The notes under the pieces are model-generated. The model was not told where the DNA came from. It worked only from the letters and a program-made list of their open reading frames with translations, and did not search any database. This document shows positions 8,089 through 16,969 of a stretch of 64,000 bases of DNA, in pieces. The DNA lies in NCBI RefSeq assembly GCF_002933815.1, contig NZ_BEYR01000001.1:2473765-2537764 (forward strand), read 5' to 3'. Origin of the DNA: Sphingobacterium sp. HMA12 (lineage in GTDB: Bacteria > Bacteroidota > Bacteroidia > Sphingobacteriales > Sphingobacteriaceae). Both the position numbers and the translations under genes were made by a program. Each line of letters begins with the position of its first letter. Position 1 is the stretch's first letter.

Positions 8089-8817
8089 TCAATCGAGATC
8101 TTTCAAATAGCCCAAATAACGTTGTACAGCTTCTCGTTTTCTATCCGTTAGGTGAAAATCAAGATGTGCCGTTAAATATTTTGTATAGTCAAACCCTTCA
8201 AATTCGGGTAATCCTTCAATGACATCAGTCGCATGAGCTACACCATAAGCGAGCGCATCATTGAAATCTTTCACAAATGATTCAGGCAACTTTTTATTGC
8301 TTACCCAGAGTGCAAAGGCAAAAGGCAATCCAGTAAAATCAAACCATTCCTTTCCCAAGTCATAAACATAGGGTACGCTGTTCTTTTTACCGAAGGTGCG
8401 GTCACCGATCAGGACATAAGCATCCGGCTCTATTCCGTCGTCTGTAATCAACTGAACCTCTCTCTTCCAGTAATTCTTTAGCAGCACACGGGCAAGGCCA
8501 TTAGAAGTACGCGATTGCTTATCCAATTTGAGGGTCTCCACCTCGTTAATAGGCTTATTGGAAAAAATAAACACCGAGTCAACGGCGCCTTCAGTTCCAA
8601 TACAAAAATCCGTATTGATGTAATATTCGGGGAGACTTAATAGTGCGGCAGTAGGAATAATTCCCATATCTGCCTCGTCACCTATTACTTTTTGTGCGCA
8701 GGCACTTGGATAATCGACACTGAGATCAATCTGATCCATTACCTTTGATTTACGTATTCCGTTCAAAAACGGATATGTGTTTGTGTAAGATACGGCTGAA
8801 ACTCTAATTTTATTCAT
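8089..8817 (-). CDS. mqnA: Chorismate dehydratase MqnA (futalosine menaquinone pathway)
   Basis: Converts chorismate to 3-enolpyruvylbenzoate, the first step of the futalosine route to menaquinone. The 242-aa product has the periplasmic-binding-protein fold typical of MqnA, with the N-terminal RVSAVSYTNTYPFLNG and the central ADMGIIPTAALL and RTSNGLARVLL segments. Its ATG overlaps the 3' end of the histidine phosphatase gene by 8 nt, and mqnE lies just upstream, so the three genes form an operon. Menaquinone is the usual respiratory quinone of Bacteroidota. Confidence 0.93.
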   Translation of the reverse strand: MNKIRVSAVSYTNTYPFLNGIRKSKVMDQIDLSVDYPSACAQKVIGDEADMGIIPTAALLSLPEYYINTDFCIGTEGAVDSVFIFSNKPINEVETLKLDKQSRTSNGLARVLLKNYWKREVQLITDDGIEPDAYVLIGDRTFGKKNSVPYVYDLGKEWFDFTGLPFAFALWVSNKKLPESFVKDFNDALAYGVAHATDVIEGLPEFEGFDYTKYLTAHLDFHLTDRKREAVQRYLGYLKDLD

Positions 8818-9436
8818 TCATCAATGCTTCTAAGTGGTCTGTATTGTAATGGTCTATAATTTCAAATTGACCATTATCGTACAGCAATTTATATAAAGCA
8901 GTATTTGTATGTGGAAAATCGTCCATATATCGAGCATCAATACCAGTCATCAGGCAAAGCATAATACGCAGGGCACGACCATGCATGCAAACAAGAATAT
9001 TTTCTTCATTTGCTTGAGCCAGCATATGATCCAGTGCAACCCGCTGGCGTTCCATTAATGCGTTGGGAGATTCTCCATTTTCAATACTGACATCCAATTC
9101 TCCATTACGCCATGCAGCAACAAGTTGTTCAAAACCAGACAACAGTTCTGGAGTCTGCTCCTTTCCTTCGTAGATTCCCCAGCTAATTTCGTCCAATCCG
9201 ACAAGCTGCTCCCAAGGCAAGTTAAGGTCGATAAAACCCTTTACCGTCTGATGGGTACGCAATAAAGTTGAGGTGTATACTTTGTCAAAAGGCACTGTAT
9301 TGTACCGTTCAAAGAAAGCCTGAGCTTGTGCCATTCCGGTTTCATTTAATGGAGAATTAACCCCTCTTCCCTGCACAATGCCTTTTAGATTTAGATCAGT
9401 CTGTCCGTGTCGTATAAAATAAAATGTCTTTTTCAA
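8810..9436 (-). CDS. Histidine phosphatase family protein (phosphoglycerate mutase-like)
   Basis: A 208-aa branch-1 histidine phosphatase. The catalytic RHG motif is at residues 9-11, with His10 the phospho-acceptor. The acidic loop (ISWGIYEGK) and the second catalytic His152 (VCMHGRAL) are present. Members dephosphorylate sugar phosphates, nucleotides or cofactor intermediates, and the substrate cannot be predicted. It lies between mqnE (17 nt upstream) and mqnA (8-nt overlap), which suggests a role linked to menaquinone synthesis or to its nucleoside by-products. Confidence 0.85.
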   Translation of the reverse strand: MKKTFYFIRHGQTDLNLKGIVQGRGVNSPLNETGMAQAQAFFERYNTVPFDKVYTSTLLRTHQTVKGFIDLNLPWEQLVGLDEISWGIYEGKEQTPELLSGFEQLVAAWRNGELDVSIENGESPNALMERQRVALDHMLAQANEENILVCMHGRALRIMLCLMTGIDARYMDDFPHTNTALYKLLYDNGQFEIIDHYNTDHLEALMNE

Positions 9437-9453
9437 AATGCGTATGATCTAGT

Positions 9454-10653
9454 TTATGAGTTCACAACCGGTAGTGCGTAATAACTTTTCTTTTTGGAGT
9501 CTTCTTCAAAGACCACATCATTATAATCTGTCACTACATGATATAAGGTATCGCGTTCAATAGGGTGACGTCCTACCTTTTTTATCAGCTCCACCACCTC
9601 TTGTGTTGTCATTCCGGGCTTCTGTTCCTCCGCACCGGCCATACTGTAAATTTTAGTTGTATCGTCCAATGTACCATCAATATCATCCACGCCAAATGCC
9701 AACGACAATTGTGCTGTGTCTCTTGAAATCATAGCCCAATACGCTTTGATATGGTCAAAATTATCCATATAGATTCGCGCAATAGCATAGTTTCTCAAGT
9801 CTTCAATAACTGAAACTTCCGGAATATGGGACATCTGATTTTCTTTATTTCGAAATTTCAGTGGAATAAATGTCTGAAATCCGCCTGTTTTATCCTGAAG
9901 CTGTCTCAGACGCTCCATGTGATCCACTCGGTGCCAAAACTGTTCAATGTGGCCGTACAACATGGTTGCATTTGTATGCATCCCCAAACGATGTGCTTGT
10001 TCATGAATATCCAGCCATTGTTCAGCTGTACACTTGTCGTGTGCGATCTGCTCCCTGATTTCTGGATGAAAGATTTCTGCGCCTCCTCCCGGCATCGAAT
10101 CCAGCCCACAGGATTGCAAGTATTTCAACCCGTCATAATGGCTCAGTTTCGCTTTCTTAAAAATGTAATAATACTCTACCGGGGTCAGTCCCTTGATATG
10201 CAATTCAGGTCGATGTGCTTTACATCTTTTAAAGAAATCCGCATAAAACTCCAGATTCTGCTTCGGAACAACGCCACCCGTAATATGCACCTCGGTAACA
10301 GCTTCATTATCATATTTTTTTACGATATCCATCATCCCCTCGACCTCCATTTCCCAGCCTTCAGCGCGTTCTTTGATCAGCCTGGAATAGGAACAGAATT
10401 TGCAGTCATATACACAGACATTGGTGGGTTCTATGTGAAAATTGCGATTAAAAAAGGTATGATCTCCATGACGTTTCTCACGAATGTAATTGGCTAAGAC
10501 ACCAAGATACCCCAATTCACCTTTTTCATATAAAAGAACTCCCTCATCAAAAGTGATACGCTCCTCTCGCAAAACTTTCTCCGCTATATTTCTTAATTCA
10601 ACGGCTAAATTTTTATCATTGATCAAGAAATTTAATTTATCTATTGCGTTCAT
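9454..10653 (-). CDS. mqnE: Aminofutalosine synthase MqnE (radical SAM)
   Basis: Joins 3-enolpyruvylbenzoate to the adenosyl radical of S-adenosylmethionine to form aminodeoxyfutalosine. The 399-aa product carries the radical-SAM cysteines Cys80, Cys84 and Cys87 (CVYDCKFC), preceded by IEPTNV, and the downstream HITGGV, GLTPVEYY and MPGGGAEIF segments typical of MqnE/MqnC. I chose the ATG at 10653 because AGGAG lies 10 nt upstream of it; an in-frame start at 10677 would add eight residues. It is first in the mqnE-phosphatase-mqnA operon. MqnC, MqnD and the nucleosidase are not in the window. Confidence 0.93.
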   Translation of the reverse strand: MNAIDKLNFLINDKNLAVELRNIAEKVLREERITFDEGVLLYEKGELGYLGVLANYIREKRHGDHTFFNRNFHIEPTNVCVYDCKFCSYSRLIKERAEGWEMEVEGMMDIVKKYDNEAVTEVHITGGVVPKQNLEFYADFFKRCKAHRPELHIKGLTPVEYYYIFKKAKLSHYDGLKYLQSCGLDSMPGGGAEIFHPEIREQIAHDKCTAEQWLDIHEQAHRLGMHTNATMLYGHIEQFWHRVDHMERLRQLQDKTGGFQTFIPLKFRNKENQMSHIPEVSVIEDLRNYAIARIYMDNFDHIKAYWAMISRDTAQLSLAFGVDDIDGTLDDTTKIYSMAGAEEQKPGMTTQEVVELIKKVGRHPIERDTLYHVVTDYNDVVFEEDSKKKSYYALPVVNS

Positions 10654-10787
10654 TAATGTATCTCCTATCTTAAACAAATGTACCGAAAAGGCAACAAAAG
10701 TTATAATAAAAAATGTGATAACACTTATTCGGCAGTGTATCTTTTTACTGTTATAAAGACGATTAAAACTTTATCAAAACAATATTC

Positions 10788-12611
10788 TTAATCTGTAAAT
10801 TGTTGCATGTCGATCAACTTCTTATATAAACCATCATGTTGCAGCAATTCACTATGGCTCCCCGCTTCAACAATCTTTCCGGCTTCGATCACAACAATCT
10901 TATCCGCATTCTGAATGGTACTTAAACGGTGGGCGATAACAACAGTTGTCCGATTGTCCATCAATTTATAGAGTGAATCCTGCACCAATTTTTCAGATTC
11001 GGTATCCAAAGCCGAAGTCGCCTCATCCAATAGCATGATCGGTGGATTTTTTAGCACAGCACGTGCGATACAGATCCGCTGACGCTGGCCACCTGACAGT
11101 TTCCCGCCTCTGTCGCCAATATTCGTTTGGTATCCATGATCCGTCTTAAGAATAAACTCATGTGCATTAGCTATTTTTGCTGCTGCTTCAATTTCTTCCT
11201 GACTGGCAGACAGGTTGGCAAATGCGATATTATTGAAAATGGTATCGTTAAATAAAATCGACTCCTGATTGACTACACCGATCATATCGCGCAAAGAATC
11301 CTGATCCAGATCTCTCAAATCCACACCGTCAAAAAGGACCTGGCCATCAGTGACATCCATAAAGCGAGGAATAAGGTCGACCAATGTCGATTTACCTCCA
11401 CCCGAAGGACCAACCAAAGCCACTACTTTTCCCTTTTCAATCGTCAGGTCTATCCCCTGTAGTATTTTCTTATCCTTCGTATAGGCAAAATCTACATCCT
11501 TAAAAACAATATTCTGTTCAAAGCTTCCGACCTTTTTTGCATTGGGTTTATCGGTTACTTCACTCCGCTCATCGACCAGTTCCAACACCCGTTCTCCTGC
11601 AGCAAGACCATTGTGAATACCACTAAAGGCATCGGTCAATGCTTTTGCAGGACGCATAACCTGTGAAAAAATAGCAATGTAGGCAATAAATGCGGGAGCA
11701 GTCAAACTCTGATCTCCTGAAAGCACCAGATGTCCACCATATAACAAGATGATTGCCACCATGATCACCCCCAGTAACTCCGAGACAGGTGAACTCATTT
11801 GTTGCCGCTTAGCCATCGCACGCCCGATATTAGCGTAGCGCTCATTCTCGTTATGAAATCTATTTTTGATAAAAGATACCGCATTAAAAGCCTTGATGAT
11901 TTTGACACCGGACAATGCTTCATCCAGATAGGAAATCATGTTTCCATAAGACTCCTGTGCCGAGCGCGCCTGACTTTTCAAGTTCTTTACTATTCGAGCA
12001 ATAAAAAATCCTGAAATAGGAATAACCAACAGCGAAAAGAAGGTCAGTTTCGCCGAGATATTAAATAACATCACGATATAGGCGATCAATTGTAACGGTT
12101 CTTTGAATACCACCTGCAATGTACCTGTAACCGAATATTGTACCACCTGTACATCGGATGCCACCTTTGAGACGATATCTCCTTTGCGTTGCCCTGTAAA
12201 ATAGCCAACGTGTAAGTCCATTACATTATCAAATACAGCTCTACGGAGTTTTAACAAGGTATGGATTCGAAAATTCTCCATAATCCGCTGACAGAAATAG
12301 CGGAAAAGATTGCTTATAAATACAGAAATTACAATAACAATACAAACGTACTTTAATGCGCCATAAGCACCCAATTGTTCATTTGCCATACTAGCGTAGT
12401 AATTAAACCAAGCCAAAATATCGGTGTAAGTCTCGGGTTTTATTGCTTCGACAGTAGCTTCGCCTGTATTAAAAAGTGTATGGAGTAATGGAGCGAGTAA
12501 TGCTAAATTTAATGTGCTAAAAACAACCGTAATCAACGTGCAGATCACATACGGAATTGCAAATTTCTCAATGGGTTTAGCGAATGATAAGAGCCTAAAA
12601 TATGTTTTCAT
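10788..12611 (-). CDS. ABC transporter, fused permease and ATPase (MsbA-like exporter)
   Basis: A 607-aa half-transporter expected to work as a homodimer in the inner membrane. The N-terminal ~330 residues hold six hydrophobic helices (for example YVICTLITVVFSTLNLALLA). The ATPase follows with Walker A GPSGGGKST, signature LSGGQRQR, Walker B IMLLDEATSALD and the switch His in VIAHRLST. Domain order and length match MsbA-type lipid or multidrug exporters; the substrate is unknown. It is a single gene upstream of, and separate from, the mqn operon. Confidence 0.9.
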   Translation of the reverse strand: MKTYFRLLSFAKPIEKFAIPYVICTLITVVFSTLNLALLAPLLHTLFNTGEATVEAIKPETYTDILAWFNYYASMANEQLGAYGALKYVCIVIVISVFISNLFRYFCQRIMENFRIHTLLKLRRAVFDNVMDLHVGYFTGQRKGDIVSKVASDVQVVQYSVTGTLQVVFKEPLQLIAYIVMLFNISAKLTFFSLLVIPISGFFIARIVKNLKSQARSAQESYGNMISYLDEALSGVKIIKAFNAVSFIKNRFHNENERYANIGRAMAKRQQMSSPVSELLGVIMVAIILLYGGHLVLSGDQSLTAPAFIAYIAIFSQVMRPAKALTDAFSGIHNGLAAGERVLELVDERSEVTDKPNAKKVGSFEQNIVFKDVDFAYTKDKKILQGIDLTIEKGKVVALVGPSGGGKSTLVDLIPRFMDVTDGQVLFDGVDLRDLDQDSLRDMIGVVNQESILFNDTIFNNIAFANLSASQEEIEAAAKIANAHEFILKTDHGYQTNIGDRGGKLSGGQRQRICIARAVLKNPPIMLLDEATSALDTESEKLVQDSLYKLMDNRTTVVIAHRLSTIQNADKIVVIEAGKIVEAGSHSELLQHDGLYKKLIDMQQFTD

Positions 12612-12882
12612 TAATATTGAACTTAGACAAATTAATTTTATACAGAAAAGTAATTTGTCGATCTCTCCTCTTCCATTTAAGATTTCTTTTAGTGAGGAAA
12701 TTGAACAAAAATAACAAATTAATCAAGAAAAGCACTCATACACTTCTTTTCAATAAAATTGTTGCACCTCAGTGATAAACACAGAACGAGGTATTGAATT
12801 GAAAAAAAGACAAAAATGGCTGCTTTTTATAGATAATTCCCTAATTTAGCTTCATTCAAATACCAAAATTATTAAAAATAAA

Positions 12883-14043
12883 ATGCAAATAGACGTTGCC
12901 AAAAGATTGCAGCATACTGAAGAATATTATTTCTCAAAAAAATTAAGAGAAATAGATGAGTTAAATAAACAGGGTGCACGTGTAATCAATCTAGGAATTG
13001 GAAGTCCTGACTTGCCTCCTCATCCGGAGGTAATTGCGACCTTGAATGAGAATGCCCAACTTCCAAATGTACATGGCTATCAAAATTATAAAGGAGCTCC
13101 AGCCTTAAGGCAAGCTGTTGCAGATTGGTATCAACGCTATTATCAGGCTACTTTTAATCCGAACACCGAGATCCTGCCACTCATTGGATCGAAAGAAGGA
13201 ATCGTCCACATTTGCATGACTTACCTCCAAGAAGGAGACAAAGTGCTAATCCCTAATCCCGGTTACCCAGCCTACGCTGCGGCCGTAAGATTAAGTGGAG
13301 CAGAAGCAATCACTTATAAGCTTACGCAGGAAAAAAATTGGCTGATTGACTTTGACGAACTTCGCAAACAGGACCTATCTGATGTCAAGTTGATGTGGAT
13401 CAATTACCCGCACATGCCTACGGGTGCCTCGGCCTCAGATGCATTTTATGGTGAATTGATTGCGTTTGCAAAGGAATACAACATCCTCATCTGTCATGAC
13501 AATCCCTATAGTTTTATCCTGACAGATAAACCACGTAGTATCATGAGCGTAGAAGGCGCTAAAGAGGTTGCAATTGAATTAAATTCTTTAAGCAAATCAT
13601 CCAATATGGCGGGCTGGAGAGTCGGAGTACTGGTTGGTAGCGAGGAGCGCATCAATCAGGTACTACGTTTTAAAAGCAATATGGATTCCGGGATGTTTCT
13701 TCCCGTTCAACTGGCCGCGGCGAAAGCCCTGCAACTTGACACGTCATGGTATCAGGATTTAAACAAAATTTATGCTGATAGACGTCAAAAGGTGTATGAA
13801 ATCATGGACCTTTTGGGCTGTTCATACCAAAAAGATCAGGTAGGCTTATTTGTCTGGGCCCGGATTCCGAACACCTATGCCGATGGTTATGCCCTGAGCG
13901 ATGCGGCATTGAACAAAGCACGTGTCTTTATCACACCGGGAGGAATCTTTGGAGATGGTGGAAATCAGTACATCCGCATCAGTCTCTGTGCCACAGTTGA
14001 AGTTCTTGAAGAATCCATCCAACGTATCAAAGAAAGCTTTTAA
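12883..14043 (+). CDS. PLP-dependent class I/II aminotransferase (likely aromatic amino acid synthesis)
   Basis: A fold-type I aminotransferase of 386 aa. Schiff-base Lys238 lies in NSLSKSSNMAGWRVG, and the substrate-carboxylate Arg is in the C-terminal YIRISLC. The usual NPTG motif reads HMPTG (near residues 177-181), so the Asn that normally contacts the PLP ring oxygen is replaced by Met. Its neighbour is tyrA (prephenate dehydrogenase), 166 nt downstream on the same strand. A role in tyrosine/phenylalanine transamination is therefore likely but inferred from context. An LL-diaminopimelate-aminotransferase-like origin is also possible. Confidence 0.85.
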   Translation: MQIDVAKRLQHTEEYYFSKKLREIDELNKQGARVINLGIGSPDLPPHPEVIATLNENAQLPNVHGYQNYKGAPALRQAVADWYQRYYQATFNPNTEILPLIGSKEGIVHICMTYLQEGDKVLIPNPGYPAYAAAVRLSGAEAITYKLTQEKNWLIDFDELRKQDLSDVKLMWINYPHMPTGASASDAFYGELIAFAKEYNILICHDNPYSFILTDKPRSIMSVEGAKEVAIELNSLSKSSNMAGWRVGVLVGSEERINQVLRFKSNMDSGMFLPVQLAAAKALQLDTSWYQDLNKIYADRRQKVYEIMDLLGCSYQKDQVGLFVWARIPNTYADGYALSDAALNKARVFITPGGIFGDGGNQYIRISLCATVEVLEESIQRIKESF

Positions 14044-14071
14044 CAGTAATTTTCAATGTTAACATTTGAAT

Positions 14072-14120
14072 CAGATGAAATAGCCCGTGAAGACGAAAAA
14101 CAAAACAGCTATTTCATTTG
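14072..14120 (+). other. Intergenic hairpin between the aminotransferase gene and tyrA
   Basis: CAGATGAAATAGC (14072-14084) pairs with GCTATTTCATTTG (14108-14120) over 13 bp with one G-T wobble around a 23-nt loop. No T-run follows, so it is not a standard terminator. It could be an attenuator or an mRNA-processing/stability element. Confidence 0.45.
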
Positions 14121-14209
14121 ATACCAAAAAAGGCCGGGTTTCAAGAGTCCGTAAAATAAATGTGAAGCATTTATACATACAATAAACACGAATTAATAAT
14201 TATTCACAT

Positions 14210-15049
14210 ATGAATATTGCCATCGTAGGCGTAGGCTTAATTGGCGGCTCAGTTGCCATTCGCCTAAAGGAAACAAAATTCTGCAGTAAGATTATCGGCG
14301 TAGATAAAAGCGAGAAAAATCTTGACAAAGCAAAGCAGATAGGCTTTATCGACGAAGCAATGACCTTGGAAGAAGCAATAAAAACATGTAAGGTACTTAT
14401 ATTGACTATTCCTGTTGATGCTATTTTGCAGGTTGTTCCACAGATTCTTGATCAGGTCACCGATCAAGTTGTTATCGATATGGGGTCAACTAAAACGAAC
14501 ATACTCAACAAAATCAAAGATCATCCAAATAGAGGTCGCTATATTGCTGCCCACCCAATGGCGGGCACAGAATATTCGGGTCCGGAGGCTGCTGTTGCCG
14601 GTCTTTTTAAAGGGAAGATGATGGTTTATGTCGAGGCTTTCAGGACAGACGAAGACGCTTTCGAAATCACCGATGCAATCACCGATCAATTGGAGATGCG
14701 CACTTGCTTCATGAACGCTGATGAGCACGATGTACATACAGCCTATGTTTCGCATATTTCCCATCTTACTTCATTTGCCTTAGCATTAACAGTATTGGAA
14801 AAGGAAAAATCACAGGGACGTATATTTGAGCTTGCAGGATCGGGCTTTGAATCCACGGTGCGTCTGGCCAAAAGTTCACCCGATATGTGGACACCCATCT
14901 TCAAACAAAATCGAGAAAATGTGCTTGAAGTCCTGGAAGAACATATCAAACAACTACAGTCATTACATGATTCCATTGCCAGTGAAGACTATGACAAATT
15001 GCACAAACTGATCAAGCGTTCAAATAAGATTAAGCGTATCATTAAGTAG
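14210..15049 (+). CDS. tyrA: Prephenate dehydrogenase
   Basis: Oxidatively decarboxylates prephenate to 4-hydroxyphenylpyruvate in tyrosine synthesis. The 279-aa product begins with an NAD-binding motif (GVGLIGGS). It contains the family signature HPMAGTEYSGP with the substrate-binding His, a second region DEHDVHTAYVSHISHL, and the LAGSGFESTVRLAKSSPDMW helix region. No ACT domain or fused chorismate mutase is present. Together with the preceding aminotransferase it would complete the last two steps to tyrosine. Confidence 0.92.
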   Translation: MNIAIVGVGLIGGSVAIRLKETKFCSKIIGVDKSEKNLDKAKQIGFIDEAMTLEEAIKTCKVLILTIPVDAILQVVPQILDQVTDQVVIDMGSTKTNILNKIKDHPNRGRYIAAHPMAGTEYSGPEAAVAGLFKGKMMVYVEAFRTDEDAFEITDAITDQLEMRTCFMNADEHDVHTAYVSHISHLTSFALALTVLEKEKSQGRIFELAGSGFESTVRLAKSSPDMWTPIFKQNRENVLEVLEEHIKQLQSLHDSIASEDYDKLHKLIKRSNKIKRIIK

Positions 15050-15129
15050 GGCGAGCATCCATTATAGGCCAGCCATCGCGCAGATTGAAAGAACAACAAT
15101 TTCGGACTCCGGCAGGAGCTTTCCTAAAA

Positions 15130-15170
15130 TAGCAACGGGGCGGCCCAAAGTTCGGGCCGCCCCGTTGCTA
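15130..15170. terminator. Very strong GC-rich hairpin between tyrA and the TPR gene
   Basis: A perfect 17-bp stem (15130-15146 with 15154-15170, core GGGGCGGCCC) and a 7-nt loop separates two convergent genes. The tail on the plus side is TTTGATTTTATT, weaker than usual. Terminator function for tyrA is likely. Confidence 0.7.
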
Positions 15171-15217
15171 TTTGATTTTATTCGTGCGGCTAACAGCCTC
15201 CGAATGGTTTCATCTCT

Positions 15218-16414
15218 CTATTCGTCTTCCAATTCATTAAACTTATCTAGATCGAGCTTCGCTCCTACCGAATCTCCGAGCCTTTCTTTGATCGCAGCTC
15301 GATAGGAATATAAGTCCGAATAATAAGGATTCAACTCAATAGCCATTGAATAATCGATCAATGCACCATGCATGTCTGCCAGTTTTTCCTTAAGATCTGC
15401 CCGTAAAGAATACACATAAAAGTCCTCGGGATTCAGTTCGACCAAACGGTCGAAATCAGACAGTGCTTCAGGCAGGCAGCCTAAGCGCTCAAATAAAGAA
15501 GCCCGTTCCTCATAAACGATGGACGAGTTACTGTCATTTTTTTCAGCTTTCGCATAGTCCCGCAGCGCTTTTTCGGAATAACGGTATGATTCAAATACCT
15601 TCGCTCGGAATATATAGGCCGCAGTTTGATGTTCATCCAATTCGATTGCCCGATTAAAATCGTTCAAGGCCAGCTCAAAACAGGTAAGTTTAAGGTATAG
15701 ACTTCCCCTAAAAACAAAGAGATTACAATCGTCTGCCGTATTTTTGTTGATAGCCAAGGTATACAATTCGATCGCCTTCAAATAATCATAACAGTGTACA
15801 TACTCAAGTCCCAACGAATTCAACTCATCCATACTGAGATCTTTCTGCGTAGATTCTAGCTCTTGAATGACGAGGTTCTCTGCTTCAAAGTAGCTTACCT
15901 CAGCTTGGTTTTCCTGCCACTCCAAAACACTATGATAGTTAAAATCCAATCGTTTAGCGATCTGGTAATCATAAAATGCGCCTTCATCTTCTCCCATAAT
16001 GCGATAGACCAGGCATCGGCTTGCATAAAAATGGGGTTCTTCCTTAAAATATTCAATTGCTGTGGAATAGACAGCTATAGCTTCATCATAAGCCTTTATT
16101 TTAAAATAATAGAGCCCAAGGTAACTGTAAGCCAACACGCTTTTCGACAAAGCAATTGCTTCTTCAAAAAGCTGTACAGGATCTTCATCACCGATGATTC
16201 CAATAGAAAAGCCTCTTAACAAAAGTTTGATATCTTCTTCCCGAATGTGATCAAAGCGGTCTTGGGATAAGGAAATGGTATCCGTTGGAAAAAAAGACGA
16301 AATTGGCAAAAAAGAGAACTTAGCAAGTAATACGGGAGGCGGAAGTTTAAAATCTGCCTCAGTAACAGCTTTGTCCCAAAGGGTAACAGATAGATTTGAT
16401 ATCAGTTGCTTCAT
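15218..16414 (-). CDS. Tetratricopeptide repeat (TPR) protein
   Basis: A 398-aa, probably cytoplasmic protein. From about residue 95 onwards it is built of repeated 34-residue TPR units (for example AYSYLGLYYFKIKAYDEAIA, and later YSLRADLKEKLADMHGALID and YSYRAAIKERLGD); I count about eight. No signal peptide or catalytic domain is visible. TPR arrays mediate protein-protein contacts; the partner is unknown. I chose the ATG at 16414 (MKQLISNLS); an in-frame TTG at 16438 would add eight residues. Expression appears monocistronic. Confidence 0.8.
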   Translation of the reverse strand: MKQLISNLSVTLWDKAVTEADFKLPPPVLLAKFSFLPISSFFPTDTISLSQDRFDHIREEDIKLLLRGFSIGIIGDEDPVQLFEEAIALSKSVLAYSYLGLYYFKIKAYDEAIAVYSTAIEYFKEEPHFYASRCLVYRIMGEDEGAFYDYQIAKRLDFNYHSVLEWQENQAEVSYFEAENLVIQELESTQKDLSMDELNSLGLEYVHCYDYLKAIELYTLAINKNTADDCNLFVFRGSLYLKLTCFELALNDFNRAIELDEHQTAAYIFRAKVFESYRYSEKALRDYAKAEKNDSNSSIVYEERASLFERLGCLPEALSDFDRLVELNPEDFYVYSLRADLKEKLADMHGALIDYSMAIELNPYYSDLYSYRAAIKERLGDSVGAKLDLDKFNELEDE

Positions 16415-16484
16415 ACCCAAAACTAAGCTAAATTTCAATATAAAAGAAATTTAACAGCCTGCAATCCCTGTTTAAAAAACAGCT

Positions 16485-16868
16485 TTAATTCAGTTCACCA
16501 GTCAAATAAAGATATTTGTAGCGGACGATATCTCTTGAATTGGTAAATCTGACAAGTTTTTCACGTTTAAAGACATAATTGGAAACTTTATCCTCCATTA
16601 AACGTAGAAATTCCACAAACTCCGCAAAAAAATCCTGACGTTCACCAGCTGTAAACTGACTATTTCTTACAATCCAGAAGAACTGTTCTTCATTTACATG
16701 AAAAGACACTTCATTTTTCTTCTCTTTTCGAAAAATAAAAATCGGATCATTTTCTTGGTTAATAAATAAAGCAAAACCGGTATTTCCACCATCCAGGTTT
16801 ACCACAAAAGCAGAGAAATAAACGGTACCTATCTGTAAATTTTCCAGACAAATTAATTTATGCAACAT
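16485..16868 (-). CDS. Hypothetical protein, 127 aa
   Basis: An unrecognised protein rich in Phe, Glu and Lys. It resembles a small alpha/beta domain (LQIGTVYFSAFVVNLDGG, then an acidic-basic segment and the FFAEFVEFLRLMEDKV helix), with no signal peptide. The open frame extends upstream to 17000, but that part crosses the terminator and 3' end of the TonB receptor gene, so I use the ATG at 16868. It lies 70 nt upstream of the TPR gene on the same strand and may be cotranscribed with it. Confidence 0.55.
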   Translation of the reverse strand: MLHKLICLENLQIGTVYFSAFVVNLDGGNTGFALFINQENDPIFIFRKEKKNEVSFHVNEEQFFWIVRNSQFTAGERQDFFAEFVEFLRLMEDKVSNYVFKREKLVRFTNSRDIVRYKYLYLTGELN

Positions 16869-16910
16869 CAGGTCGACAGTTAGATCACCTAAAAGTATTA
16901 AGTTTTTATT

Positions 16911-16949
16911 AAAAAACAAAAAAAAAGACCCACAATTATGTGAGTCTTT
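16911..16949 (-). terminator. Rho-independent terminator of the TonB receptor gene
   Basis: On the minus strand AAAGACTCACA pairs with TGTGGGTCTTT (one G-T wobble, TAAT loop), followed by a long T-run read from the plus-strand A-run at 16911-16926. It lies about 20 nt after the receptor stop codon. Confidence 0.88.
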
Positions 16950-16969
16950 TAATACCAAATAGGCTATTA

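Noticed and set aside
9826..10497. A 223-codon open frame antisense to mqnE
   Set aside because: It lies wholly opposite a well-supported radical-SAM gene, and its translation is cysteine- and phenylalanine-rich with no recognisable domain.
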